From Deefgea rivuli DSM 18356 (lineage in GTDB: Bacteria; Pseudomonadota; Gammaproteobacteria; Burkholderiales; Chitinibacteraceae), in the NCBI RefSeq assembly GCF_000620145.1, contig NZ_JHVM01000003.1:62001-126000 (forward strand): a stretch of 64,000 bases of DNA, in the 5' to 3' direction. Position 1 is the first letter of the stretch. The number at the start of each line of letters is the position of its first letter. Below the pieces are notes generated by a model. That model was not told where the DNA came from and did no database searches. It saw only the letters and a program-made list of their open reading frames with translations. Position numbers and translations under genes: made by a program. This document shows, in pieces, positions 18,356 through 27,309 of this stretch.

Positions 18356-19234
18356 ATGTTTAAGTATTTAGAAGATTTTGTCGGCAATACGCCGCTCGTT
18401 AAGCTCAAGCGAATCCCCGGTGAGACCAGCAATACAATTCTTGTGAAGCTAGAAGGTAATAATCCGGCAGGTTCTGTCAAAGATCGACCCGCACTGTCGA
18501 TGATTCAGCATGCACAAAATCGGGGCGATATTCGTCCTGGCGACACCCTTATTGAAGCGACCAGCGGCAATACCGGTATCGCTTTGGCAATGGTTGCTGC
18601 GATGATGGGTTATCGCATGGTGCTGCTACTTCCCCAAAATTCGAGTATCGAACGCGTTCAAACGATGAAGGCGTACGGAGCAGAAGTGATTCTGACCGAT
18701 GGTATGGAAGCTGCACGCGATCAAGCCGAAGCAATGGCCAAAGCAGGGCAGGGTTTGATTCTGGATCAATTCTCCAATCCTGATAATCCATTGGCGCATT
18801 ACGAAACAACGGGTCCTGAAATTTGGCGCGATACGGCGGGAACGATCACCCATTTTGTTTCTAGCATGGGAACGACCGGTACGATTATGGGAACGCGGCG
18901 TTTTTTGAAAGAACAGAACGCGAACATTCAAATCATTGGCGTACAGCCTTGTGATGGTGCGCAGATTCCGGGTATTCGTAAATGGACGCCTGAATACGTG
19001 CCGGCGATTTGCAATTTTGATTTGATCGATCAAATGATGGAAGTGAACCAGCCTGATGCCGAAGAAATGACACGTCGATTGGCGCGTGAAGAAGGCATTT
19101 TTGCGGGGATTTCTTCCGGCGGTGCTTTGTGTGCCGCGCTGAAGTTATCACAAAAAGTTGAAAATGCAGTGATTGTCAGTATTGTTTGTGATCGCGGTGA
19201 TCGTTATTTGTCGACTGGCGTTTTCCCGGCATGA
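18356..19234 (+). CDS. cysM: Cysteine synthase B
   Basis: A 292-aa PLP enzyme forming cysteine from O-acetylserine and sulfide or thiosulfate. It has the CysM-type start YLEDFVGNTPLVKL, the PLP lysine in NPAGSVKDRPA, the phosphate loop EATSGNTGIALA, and GISSGGA near the end. Length is about 300 as in CysM, shorter than CysK. TGGAG is the ribosome site. The upstream CCATGGG/CCCATGG arms (18312-18344) flank a TATAAT box. The stop overlaps the next start (ATGA). Confidence 0.93.
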   Translation: MFKYLEDFVGNTPLVKLKRIPGETSNTILVKLEGNNPAGSVKDRPALSMIQHAQNRGDIRPGDTLIEATSGNTGIALAMVAAMMGYRMVLLLPQNSSIERVQTMKAYGAEVILTDGMEAARDQAEAMAKAGQGLILDQFSNPDNPLAHYETTGPEIWRDTAGTITHFVSSMGTTGTIMGTRRFLKEQNANIQIIGVQPCDGAQIPGIRKWTPEYVPAICNFDLIDQMMEVNQPDAEEMTRRLAREEGIFAGISSGGALCAALKLSQKVENAVIVSIVCDRGDRYLSTGVFPA

Positions 19235-19515
19235 GCCCTGCTTTAATTGAGATGTTGGGATTGCTCGCTGGCGGACTCACCACGTTTGCTTTTGTGCCGC
19301 AGGTGTATCAGGTGTGGAAAAGCAAATCGGCCAAAGATATTTCGCTAGGTATGTACAGTATTTTTGTTGCGGGCATTGCACTTTGGTTGGTGTATGGTGT
19401 TCTAGCCCAGTCACTACCTGTTGTTCTAGCTAATACCCTAACATTGATTTTGGCCAGCATGGTTTTGCTGATGAAAATCGTTTTTGATCGAAAAGATAAG
19501 CAGAAAAAACTATGA
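19231..19515 (+). CDS. SemiSWEET-type sugar transporter (PQ-loop)
   Basis: A 94-aa, three-helix membrane protein. FVPQVYQVWKSKSAKDIS is the PQ-loop motif in helix 1. Such proteins dimerise to form a SWEET-like uniporter for sugars; the substrate cannot be read from sequence. Its start overlaps the cysM stop, and its own stop overlaps the following PHP gene by 4 bases. Confidence 0.85.
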   Translation: MSPALIEMLGLLAGGLTTFAFVPQVYQVWKSKSAKDISLGMYSIFVAGIALWLVYGVLAQSLPVVLANTLTLILASMVLLMKIVFDRKDKQKKL

Positions 19516-20384
19516 CCCCCGTTGATTTGCACTGTCATTCGAATATTTCCGATGGCCTCTTGCCGCCTGATGAAGTGGTGCGTAAAGCGCATGCACGTGG
19601 CTGCCAATTACTCGCGCTGACTGATCATGACGATGTTCGCGGCCTACCATTAGCGCGGCAAACCGCTGCTGAATTAGGCTTGCAGTTTATCAATGGTGTT
19701 GAGATTTCAGTGAGCTGGGGTAAGCATACTTTGCATATCGTCGGCCTCGGTTTTGACGATCAGAATCCCGAGCTACTTGCTGGTTTAGCTAGCGTTCGCG
19801 CGGGGCGCGCCGAGCGGGCCGAACGGATGGCAGCGGGTTTAGAAAAACTCGGTATGACGGGCGTGCTGGAAGGCTCGCAAAAATTCGCCACTAATCCGGA
19901 AATGATTAGCCGTACGCACTTTGCGCGATTTTTGGTTGAATCGGGTCGTTGCAAAGACACCAAATCGGTGTTTAAAAAATACCTTGTGCGTGGGAAGCCG
20001 GGCTATGTCGAGCACGAATGGGCGCGTTTGCACGATGCGATTGATTGGATACGGGGTGCGGGTGGCGTGGCCGTTTTAGCGCATCCGAGCCGTTATGATT
20101 TGGGCAATGAAACGCTGCGCGTATTGCTGATTGAATTTCAGCGCATGGGCGGCGAGGCGATTGAAGTGGTTTCTGGCACGCATAGTATCGCCGATACTGC
20201 ACGTTTTGGCCGTATAGCGCAAGATTTTGGCTATCTGTGCTCCAGCGGAACGGATTATCACGCTACCGGCGAAGGCTCGCGTGAGCCAGGCTTAAATGCC
20301 AACCTGCCGATTGGCTGTATGCCGGTCTGGGAGCGTTGGCTTAGTACTCCTTTAGTGGATGTATTGCCACCTAAGCTAAATTGA
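19512..20384 (+). CDS. rnm: PHP-domain phosphoesterase (RNase AM / TrpH family)
   Basis: A 290-aa metal-dependent phosphoesterase. DLHCHSNISDG (6-16), LTDHDD, GVEIS and LAHPSRYD supply the PHP metal ligands, and GTDYHA near the end is the last His motif. In E. coli this family (YciV/TrpH) hydrolyses 3',5'-nucleoside bisphosphates and trims RNA 5' ends. The next gene, yciO, is also its neighbour in E. coli. Start overlaps the upstream stop (ATGA). Confidence 0.85.
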   Translation: MTPVDLHCHSNISDGLLPPDEVVRKAHARGCQLLALTDHDDVRGLPLARQTAAELGLQFINGVEISVSWGKHTLHIVGLGFDDQNPELLAGLASVRAGRAERAERMAAGLEKLGMTGVLEGSQKFATNPEMISRTHFARFLVESGRCKDTKSVFKKYLVRGKPGYVEHEWARLHDAIDWIRGAGGVAVLAHPSRYDLGNETLRVLLIEFQRMGGEAIEVVSGTHSIADTARFGRIAQDFGYLCSSGTDYHATGEGSREPGLNANLPIGCMPVWERWLSTPLVDVLPPKLN

Positions 20385-20434
20385 ACAATGCCTGCAGAGC
20401 AATACTGGCAATTTAACGTTATTACTGGACAACA

Positions 20435-21058
20435 ATGTCGCAATTTTTCTCGATTCATGCTGAGAATCCACAAGCCCGCCTCATTAAGCAAGCGGCCGAT
20501 TTGATTCGTAAAGGCGGTTTGGTGGTATATCCCACCGATTCTTGCTATGCGATTGGCTGTGCTTTAGACAATAAAGATGGAATTGATCGAATTCGTAAAA
20601 TTCGTCAGCTCGATGATAAACATCATTTTACTTTGGCCTGCCGCGATTTATCGCAGCTGGGTAATTACGCCAGAGTCGACAATCAAGCGTTCCGACTACT
20701 GAAAGCTGCCACGCCGGGCAGTTACACTTTTATTTTGCTCGCGACCAAAGAAGTGCCGCGCCGCGTGTCGCACCCGAAAAAACTGACCATCGGCCTGCGT
20801 GTACCCGATCATCCGGTGGCGCTGGCTTTGCTGGAAGAATTGGGTGAGCCTTTATTGTCGAGTTCCTTGCTGCTGCCGAATGAAGAATACCCAATGACTG
20901 ATGCATGGGAAATTCGTGATCGACTAGAGCATGAAGTGGATCTGGTGATTGAAGGCGGCTATTGCGGCACCGACCCAACCACCGTGGTGGATTTGTCGGG
21001 TGATATGCCCGTGCTGATCCGTGAAGGCAAGGGCTCATTGGCCTTATTTAGTTTTTAA
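20435..21058 (+). CDS. yciO: YciO, Sua5/YrdC-family protein
   Basis: A 207-aa protein with the YrdC-type fold: KGGLVVYPTDSCYAIGC, KIRQLDDKHHF, PGSYTFIL, LTIGLRVPDHP and DPTTVVDLS. YrdC/Sua5 make threonylcarbamoyl-AMP for the t6A tRNA modification; YciO is a paralogue with weaker or different activity, and the DKHHFTLACRDLSQL segment is the YciO type. The genuine TsaC is expected elsewhere. It starts 50 bases after the PHP gene. Confidence 0.85.
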   Translation: MSQFFSIHAENPQARLIKQAADLIRKGGLVVYPTDSCYAIGCALDNKDGIDRIRKIRQLDDKHHFTLACRDLSQLGNYARVDNQAFRLLKAATPGSYTFILLATKEVPRRVSHPKKLTIGLRVPDHPVALALLEELGEPLLSSSLLLPNEEYPMTDAWEIRDRLEHEVDLVIEGGYCGTDPTTVVDLSGDMPVLIREGKGSLALFSF

Positions 21059-21083
21059 AGTTTAATTATTCGCCAAGGTCGAT

Positions 21084-21728
21084 ATGGAACTCAATACAGT
21101 ACAAACAATTGCCATCTGGATTTTACCGGTTTTGTTTGCAATTACAGCGCATGAAGCGGCGCATGCTTATGCCGCCAAGAGGCTGGGTGATCCAACCGCA
21201 TTTTTATTGGGTCGGATGACGTTTAATCCGATTAAACATATCGATCCAATTGGTACGGTTTTATTACCATTATTGTGCGTGATGTTGCCCGGTGGATTTT
21301 TATTTGGCTACGCTAAACCCGTTCCGGTCGATTTTCATCGCCTTAATAATCCAAAGCGAGATATGCGCTGGGTTGCCGCGGCAGGCCCGCTGGCTAATTT
21401 AGTGATGGCTTTTATTTGGGCCTTGTTGTTTCGATTTGCAACGGGCTCGCTCGATGGAAATGCTTTTCAATTGCCACTGGCTTTAATGGCGCAAGCGGGC
21501 ATTCAAATTAATGTTGTGCTCATGGTTTTGAATTTATTGCCAATTCCACCATTGGATGGCGGGCGAATTATGATTTCTGTTTTGCCGCCGAATCTAGCGC
21601 GTACGTTTATGAAGATTGAACCGTATGGCTTTTTTATTCTGATTGGTTTACTGGTTAGTGGCTTGCTGAGCGTAATTTTAAGACCGCTGATGGCGATGGT
21701 GATGCGACTCATTCAAGTCGTTTTGTAG
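21084..21728 (+). CDS. Site-2 protease family membrane metalloprotease (M50)
   Basis: A 214-aa polytopic protein with HEAAH (around residue 23), the HExxH zinc motif inside the first membrane helix, and NLLPIPPLDGGRI with the third ligand Asp. The short form without PDZ domain is common next to yciO/scpA in betaproteobacteria. Substrate unknown. ATG 21084 is preceded by AAGGTCG. Confidence 0.9.
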   Translation: MELNTVQTIAIWILPVLFAITAHEAAHAYAAKRLGDPTAFLLGRMTFNPIKHIDPIGTVLLPLLCVMLPGGFLFGYAKPVPVDFHRLNNPKRDMRWVAAAGPLANLVMAFIWALLFRFATGSLDGNAFQLPLALMAQAGIQINVVLMVLNLLPIPPLDGGRIMISVLPPNLARTFMKIEPYGFFILIGLLVSGLLSVILRPLMAMVMRLIQVVL

Positions 21729-21737
21729 GGGGGCAAT

Positions 21738-22097
21738 ATGCGTGGCATTGTATTTCCAGTTATTCTGATTGTTATTGGTGCGGGATGGTTGCTTAATGAA
21801 ATCAATTACTTTCCCAGCGTCAGTTGGATTGTCATTGTAGGTTTATTGGTCGCGGGTATTGCCGTGCTGGCGCTGGAAGGGGTAAACAAATCCACCATCG
21901 TGCTCGGTCCCATGTTGATTGCTGGCGCGATCACGACATTTTTACGTCAGCAGTACGGCTTGGCATTGTCGGTGCAATGGCCGGTCTTGCTGATGTTGTG
22001 CGGTTTTTTAATGTTATTGGCGCGCTCTAAGTTGATTGCACCTGCGCCGCCCAAACCTTGGGAAAAGCCGCAGTCATCATCGTCGCGACAGGAATGA
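21738..22097 (+). CDS. Small four-helix membrane protein (LiaF-TM/DUF5668-like)
   Basis: A 119-aa protein of about four transmembrane helices with short loops and a polar C tail (PPKPWEKPQ). The MRGIVFPVILIVIGAGWLLNE start resembles the LiaI/LiaF transmembrane unit. GGGGG lies before the start. Its last bases overlap the scpA start, suggesting co-translation. Function unknown. Confidence 0.65.
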   Translation: MRGIVFPVILIVIGAGWLLNEINYFPSVSWIVIVGLLVAGIAVLALEGVNKSTIVLGPMLIAGAITTFLRQQYGLALSVQWPVLLMLCGFLMLLARSKLIAPAPPKPWEKPQSSSSRQE

Positions 22098-22915
22098 TTG
22101 CACTGATTGATGGTGCAGCGCTAGACACGATACCCGCCAGCCAAGTGCTGGCGCATGTGTTTGGCGAGCCGGTGCATCAATTTCCCCACGATTTATATAT
22201 TCCGCCAGAAGCATTACGCGTTTTGCTGGATGAATTTGAAGGGCCGCTCGATTTGCTGCTCTATCTGATTCGTAAGCAAAATATCGACATCTTAGATATT
22301 CCGATGGCGCAAGTCACCAAGCAATACATGGCCTATGTACAGGCCATGGAGGCAAGCCACATCGAGCTTGCAGCCGAATACCTCTTAATGGCCGCGATGC
22401 TGATTGAAATCAAATCGCGACTTTTAGTGCCACGGCAGGCTGAAGTTGCTGATTTTGATGTCGAGCCAGAAGATCCCCGCACTGAGTTAATGCGTCGCCT
22501 GATTGAATATGAACAAATGAAACTTGCCGCACGGGCGCTCGATGCTTTGCCGCAAGCAGAGCGAGATTTTACATGGGTCAATGTGTGGTTTGAGGTGGAT
22601 GCCGCCCAAGCTTTGCCAGAGGTTAATGGTGCCGACTTAAAAAATGCGTGGTTGGGTTTATTAGCACGCAATAAAAATCATCAGCATCACGTGATTGCGA
22701 ACGAACAATTGTCCGTCCGTGCGCAAATGGCACATATCCTGCGCGTTATTGCGAATGGGCGTTATTACGAATTTAACGAATTATTTGACCAACTTAAAGG
22801 CATTCCTTTATTGGTTGTGACGTTTATTGCGCTACTTGAATTAGTGAAAGAGAAAGTGATTTCAGTCACGCAATACGAGCCTTTATCCCCGGTCTATGTG
22901 CAATTAATTCGTTAA
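22094..22915 (+). CDS. scpA: Segregation and condensation protein A
   Basis: A 273-aa kleisin subunit of the SMC-ScpAB chromosome condensin. DEFEGPLDLLLYLIRKQNIDILDIP is the kleisin N domain (quoted in part), followed by a Leu-rich region and the C-terminal winged helix that binds SMC. I chose ATG 22094, which overlaps the upstream stop (ATGA); a TTG at 22058 would give a longer form. The upstream half-site is weak (ACAGG), so translation may rely on coupling. Confidence 0.9.
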   Translation: MIALIDGAALDTIPASQVLAHVFGEPVHQFPHDLYIPPEALRVLLDEFEGPLDLLLYLIRKQNIDILDIPMAQVTKQYMAYVQAMEASHIELAAEYLLMAAMLIEIKSRLLVPRQAEVADFDVEPEDPRTELMRRLIEYEQMKLAARALDALPQAERDFTWVNVWFEVDAAQALPEVNGADLKNAWLGLLARNKNHQHHVIANEQLSVRAQMAHILRVIANGRYYEFNELFDQLKGIPLLVVTFIALLELVKEKVISVTQYEPLSPVYVQLIR

Positions 22916-23000
22916 GCAAAAACCTTCTAGCGTCGTTGCCTCGCCTTGCCGTACTCTATGTACTGTCTGCGGCTTCGCGCCTAGCTATAAGATTTTTACC
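22916..23000 (+). repeat. 85-nt imperfect palindrome, copy 3
   Basis: Begins GCAAAAACCTTCTAGCGTCG, contains CTTGCCGTACT and ATGTACTGTCTGCGG, and ends ATAAGATTTTTACC. Starts one base after the scpA stop and fills most of the scpA-scpB gap. Same length and architecture as the copies at 2403 and 14044. Confidence 0.82.
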
Positions 23001-23026
23001 CATTTAATTCGATTTGATGGTGAACA

Positions 23027-23560
23027 ATGAATCAAGACGAATACTGCAAAATTATTGAAACCTTGCTTTTAGTGAGCCAAGAAGCGCTTACATTGCAGCA
23101 AATCAAAAAAATATTCCCTGAGGAATTAACTTCTGCATTTGTGCGGCAATGTTTTCAGCAAATTAGTTTGGATTGGCAAGATAAAGGCGTTGAATTGCTG
23201 GAATTAGCGAATGGCTGGCGTTTTCGCGCCAAACCCGAAATGCAAGTTTATTTAACGCGTTTAAATCCTGAAAAACCGCCGCGCTATAGTCGGGCGGTGA
23301 TGGAAACTTTAGCGATTATTGCGTACAAGCAACCTGTCACTCGCGGTGAAATTGAAGAAATTCGTGGCGTTGCCGTATCGAGTCATATTATTCAATCCTT
23401 AAAAGACCGCGGTTGGCTGGATGTGGTCGGCCATAAAGAAGTGCCGGGACGGCCTGAGTTACTTGCTACCAATGCGAATTTTCTTGCCGATCTTGGCTTA
23501 AAAAACATGGCTGAATTGCCGTCTTTAGCTGAATTAAGTAGCGTTCTTTCCGCCGTTTAA
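23027..23560 (+). CDS. scpB: Segregation and condensation protein B
   Basis: A 177-aa tandem winged-helix protein; ScpB dimers bind ScpA. The middle segment TLAIIAYKQPVTRGEIEEIRG is the family hallmark. Slightly short but complete. The ribosome site is weak (GGTGA). A short CGCCGT/ACGGCG hairpin spans the stop codon (23551-23567). Confidence 0.9.
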   Translation: MNQDEYCKIIETLLLVSQEALTLQQIKKIFPEELTSAFVRQCFQQISLDWQDKGVELLELANGWRFRAKPEMQVYLTRLNPEKPPRYSRAVMETLAIIAYKQPVTRGEIEEIRGVAVSSHIIQSLKDRGWLDVVGHKEVPGRPELLATNANFLADLGLKNMAELPSLAELSSVLSAV

Positions 23561-23683
23561 TACGGCGATCAGCGTAATGCATATCCTTTTGCAAAACGCC
23601 GTTGTTGGTAGTGCGTCGCATTTCACTACATCTTGTAGACATCCATAGTAGAAAAGCCTTATTTTGATGCTCGTCTTGTTTCA

Positions 23684-26239
23684 GTGATGCGCGCGATCTA
23701 CATGGCTTTGCAGAATAAAAATCACTGTTTATTGGCGCTGGCATATACATTGGCGGTCGTGCTGGATCAATGTTTTATCTCTGGCGGCGCTTGGTTTGGC
23801 GCGTTCAACTCGCAATTAGGCGTTGCAGTCGTTGGCTTGCTATTGCTTGGCCTGCGCGCCACTCCTTATTTGTTGCCTGGCGCATTGCTGCTTGCGCTTT
23901 GGCAAACTCAAACGCTACCCCCGTGGTTGGCGATCTTGCTGGCACTGATCCATGTCGCACAGGCGCTGTGCGTATTTAGCTTATTGCCTTATTTTGCACC
24001 GAATCGTCAAATTCGTATTCGCGATAGTAATCGCCTCTTATTGGCTGGCCCTGTGGCGGGAAATGTATTATTCGCCAGCATCTTAGTGTTTCTCCAACAA
24101 TATTTTCTACCGCAAGCCGATGTTTCAGCCGCATGGCTGATGGTGTGGTTGGCGCAATCGCTCAGTTTGCTGATTATCGTTCCAGGCGTGTATGCCATCC
24201 TAGGCGATCCAGGTGGAGTTAAGGCCAACTGGTTGATTGAATTAACCTTAGTCGTTTCCATCGCCGCCGCAGGTGGCATGCTGCTATTGCGCGGGCGTGA
24301 TGCGCTGACTTTAGAAGCGGCTTATTTAATGTTTCCACTTTTGATTTGGTCATCTTTACGCTTAGGGCAAATGGGCAATAGCATTGTCGCGCTGATTATT
24401 TTTATGCTGGCCGGTACGCAATATGCTACGGGGCAAAGCTCGGTCACGTATATCAATAGCGTACTCATTTTGCTGGGCATTGCTTTGCAAACCGCAATAT
24501 TTTTGACTGCATCGCACCGTGAAAATCGACTGGCCGTCAATGCCTCCAAAATGGCGGGAAAGATTTTTGATTACGCCAGCGAGGGGATTTTACTCACCGA
24601 TGCCGATGCGAGAATCATCGCCACCAATCCGGCATTTAGCAAAATTACGGGCTTTTCCACTCAGGAAGCTATCGGCAAAACGTCGCGAATTTTCGGCACG
24701 CATCGTGGCCATTACTCGACTTTGCAAGCGACTCAGCTTGCCGCGCTACATTCATCAGGGCATTGGGAGGGCGAAGTACAAGATAAACGCCAAAATGGCG
24801 AGCTATATCCTGCATGGTTATCAATGAGCGCCGTACGCGATGAGCATGGGTATATCTCTAATTATGTCGGTGTTTTTTCTGATTACACCGCGCGCAAAGA
24901 GTCTGAGCAACGCATGCGCCATTTGGCGCAGCATGATGCTCTGACTGGCTTGCTCAATCGCAGTGGCTTACACGATGCATTAAATGCGGTTCTGGTGCGC
25001 GCTAGCACCAAATGCCGCTCTTTTGCCTTGCTGTTTATCGACTTGGATCGTTTTAAAACGATTAACGATACGCTAGGCCATGATGTGGGTGATGAACTAC
25101 TAAAAATCGTCGCACATCGCTTACAGAGCCATCTAAAGCAACATGATACGGTGGCTCGGCTGGGTGGTGATGAATTTACCGTTTTGCTAGAAAACATCAT
25201 TCACAACGAGCAAATCATTCAAGTTGCCGAGCGCATTCTGCAAGCATTGGGCGAAGTGTATTTAGTGAGTGGTCACGAATTGTTTGTGACTGGATCGATT
25301 GGAATCAGCCTTTATCCGCATGATGGCGGGCAGGCTGCACAGTTGATGAAAAATGCGGATATCGCCATGTATCGCGCCAAAGAGTTGGGCAAAAATACCT
25401 ACCAGTTTTATTCAGTCGATATGAATGTAGCGCACCACGTCTCACACCTGAGCCTAGAAAATGCACTGCGCTACGCGCTGGAGCGCAAACAATTGCAACT
25501 GGTGTATCAGCCGCAATTTAATCTAGTCAGTGGCGAATTGGCGGGAATGGAGTGCTTAATTCGCTGGCATCATCCCGAGCTAGGTTTGATTTCCCCCGCA
25601 GAATTTATCCCGATTGCCGAAGAAAATGGTTTGATCGTCGCGATGGGTGAGTGGGTATTGAACGAAGCTTGCCATACAGCGCAACAATGGCGATTGGCTG
25701 GTTTAGATGTGCCGCGTATTGCGGTGAATTTGTCCGTCAGGCAATTTAAGCCCGTGTTACTGGTGAATCAAATCAAACAAGCGCTCACTGCCAGCGGTTT
25801 GCCCGCGCACTTGCTGGAACTCGAAGTAACTGAGAGTTTGATTATGAAGCGCGTGAACGAGGCGGTTGAGATTTTGCGTGAGCTGAAATTACTGGGAGTT
25901 CAATTGGCGATTGATGATTTTGGTACGGGTTATTCATCGCTTTCGCAGCTTAAAATTTTGCCGTTAGATACACTAAAAATTGATCGATCTTTTATTGAAG
26001 GGATTCCAAGCAATCAAGATGATGTCGTGATCGCTGAGACGATTATTATTTTGGCGCGCAAAATCGGCATGAGCGTGATTGCCGAAGGCATTGAGACGCA
26101 AGAGCAAATGCAGGCCTTGCAAGCGATGGGCTGTGATGTAGGGCAGGGCTATTTTTATAGCCGCCCGATACCCGCTTTGGAAATGCAGGCCTTACTCAAG
26201 CCAATACTGACAGGTAAAAATATATTGATTGAAGTATAG
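23684..26239 (+). CDS. MASE1-like PAS-GGDEF-EAL signalling protein
   Basis: An 851-aa c-di-GMP enzyme. Residues 1-280 hold about eight hydrophobic helices (MASE1-like sensor). A PAS domain follows (FDYASEGILLTDADARI, about 290-400), then GGDEF with the intact catalytic motif LGGDEF and HDALTGLLNRSG, then EAL (ECLIRWHHP, NLSVRQFK, ELEVTESL, DDFGTGYSSL). The EAL triplet reads ECL; the metal-binding Glu is kept. Both cyclase and phosphodiesterase activity look possible. No clear ribosome site; start may be 23684, 23687 or 23702. Confidence 0.88.
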   Translation: MMRAIYMALQNKNHCLLALAYTLAVVLDQCFISGGAWFGAFNSQLGVAVVGLLLLGLRATPYLLPGALLLALWQTQTLPPWLAILLALIHVAQALCVFSLLPYFAPNRQIRIRDSNRLLLAGPVAGNVLFASILVFLQQYFLPQADVSAAWLMVWLAQSLSLLIIVPGVYAILGDPGGVKANWLIELTLVVSIAAAGGMLLLRGRDALTLEAAYLMFPLLIWSSLRLGQMGNSIVALIIFMLAGTQYATGQSSVTYINSVLILLGIALQTAIFLTASHRENRLAVNASKMAGKIFDYASEGILLTDADARIIATNPAFSKITGFSTQEAIGKTSRIFGTHRGHYSTLQATQLAALHSSGHWEGEVQDKRQNGELYPAWLSMSAVRDEHGYISNYVGVFSDYTARKESEQRMRHLAQHDALTGLLNRSGLHDALNAVLVRASTKCRSFALLFIDLDRFKTINDTLGHDVGDELLKIVAHRLQSHLKQHDTVARLGGDEFTVLLENIIHNEQIIQVAERILQALGEVYLVSGHELFVTGSIGISLYPHDGGQAAQLMKNADIAMYRAKELGKNTYQFYSVDMNVAHHVSHLSLENALRYALERKQLQLVYQPQFNLVSGELAGMECLIRWHHPELGLISPAEFIPIAEENGLIVAMGEWVLNEACHTAQQWRLAGLDVPRIAVNLSVRQFKPVLLVNQIKQALTASGLPAHLLELEVTESLIMKRVNEAVEILRELKLLGVQLAIDDFGTGYSSLSQLKILPLDTLKIDRSFIEGIPSNQDDVVIAETIIILARKIGMSVIAEGIETQEQMQALQAMGCDVGQGYFYSRPIPALEMQALLKPILTGKNILIEV

Positions 26240-26278
26240 CGCTGTAGTGCTTATTGGGTAATGGCTACAGCGCTATAC
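26234..26278. terminator. 14-bp perfect hairpin between convergent genes
   Basis: GTATAGCGCTGTAG and CTACAGCGCTATAC pair perfectly around a 17-nt loop. The left arm overlaps the stop codon of the GGDEF-EAL gene and the right arm ends 5 bases from the mltB stop. Shares the CTGTAG/CTACAG core with other 3'-end hairpins in the window. Confidence 0.6.
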
Positions 26279-26282
26279 ATCG

Positions 26283-27299
26283 CTATTTCTTTTTAGCTTT
26301 GCTGGCGATAGGCTTTAAATCATCACCACGCTGGAAAGCCGCTTGAATTTCATCGGCCAATTGCAGTACTGCGGTTGCGTACAAGGTGCTCTTGTTGTAA
26401 CGCGTAATCACGTAGAAATTATTAAATCCCAAGAAATGTTGCGTAAAGCCCGGCTCAGTTTCGAGTGCAAACAATACCGCAGGCTGCTTGGTATTGATTT
26501 CAGAAATCGGCGCCACGCCTTTGGCGATCAATTCGTCGACGGTAAAGTGCAGATTGAATTTATCAGCTAATAAAGGCGCAGGATCGGCATTCATATTAAC
26601 CGCAGTAAACGTGTCGCCTTGATCGATCCAGCCGTGTTTATTTAGGTAATTGGCGACTGAGGCCAGTGCATCACCGGGATTGTTCCAGATGTCGTGCCGG
26701 CCATCGCCATCCCAATCTTGCGCGTATTGGCGGAACGAAGAAGGCATAAATTGCGGCCAACCCATTGCGCCGGCGTAACTGCCTTTAAAGCTGGCAAAGT
26801 CTTGCTTTTCATCTCGTGCGAGCAAGAAAAACTCGGTCAATTCTTTTTGAAAGTAATCAGCGCGGCGTGGGTAATTAAACGCAATTGTGCTCAGCGCATC
26901 AACAATCCGAAACGAGCCGGTATACGCGCCGTAATTGGTTTCTGCACCCAAAATTGCCAGCATAACGGCTGGGGAAACTTGGTATTTCTTGCTGACTGCA
27001 TCAACGAGCTCAGCATTATTGCGCCAAAATTTTGCGCCATTGTTAATGCGGGTTTTATTGACGAAATTGGCTTGAAATTCATGCCAAGGCCGACCCGTTG
27101 ACGGCTTATCCAAAATCGTAATGATATTGCTTTTGGTCTGCGCGCTTTGCAGTGCGCTAGTTAGATATTCTTCGCTAAAACCATGCGTAGCGGCGGTGCT
27201 GCGGATGTATTCTTGTACATCAGGGCGGCTAATGAGTTCATCATCGGCCACCGCAAAGGTCGATACAGCGGCAAGGAGTGCGAGAGTGAGTTTTTTCAT
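26283..27299 (-). CDS. mltB: Membrane-bound lytic murein transglycosylase B
   Basis: A 338-aa periplasmic enzyme cleaving the MurNAc-GlcNAc bond with 1,6-anhydro product. Signal peptide MKKLTLALLAAVSTFAVA; no lipobox Cys is seen, so it may be soluble despite the family name. ILGAETNYG holds the catalytic Glu; GAMGWPQFMPSSFRQYA and DGDGRHDIWN are family blocks. It begins 10 bases after hrcA on the same strand, so the two may be co-transcribed. Confidence 0.93.
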   Translation of the reverse strand: MKKLTLALLAAVSTFAVADDELISRPDVQEYIRSTAATHGFSEEYLTSALQSAQTKSNIITILDKPSTGRPWHEFQANFVNKTRINNGAKFWRNNAELVDAVSKKYQVSPAVMLAILGAETNYGAYTGSFRIVDALSTIAFNYPRRADYFQKELTEFFLLARDEKQDFASFKGSYAGAMGWPQFMPSSFRQYAQDWDGDGRHDIWNNPGDALASVANYLNKHGWIDQGDTFTAVNMNADPAPLLADKFNLHFTVDELIAKGVAPISEINTKQPAVLFALETEPGFTQHFLGFNNFYVITRYNKSTLYATAVLQLADEIQAAFQRGDDLKPIASKAKKK

Positions 27300-27309
27300 G
27301 GTGTCGTTT

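Noticed and set aside
23684-26239. ECL in place of EAL as a sign of a dead phosphodiesterase
   Set aside because: The metal-binding Glu is kept and the other EAL-domain motifs are intact; the middle residue varies in active enzymes.
26234-26278. Perfect 14-bp inverted repeat as a phage attachment site
   Set aside because: No integrase, no tRNA and no direct repeat nearby; its position between convergent stops fits a terminator-type hairpin.
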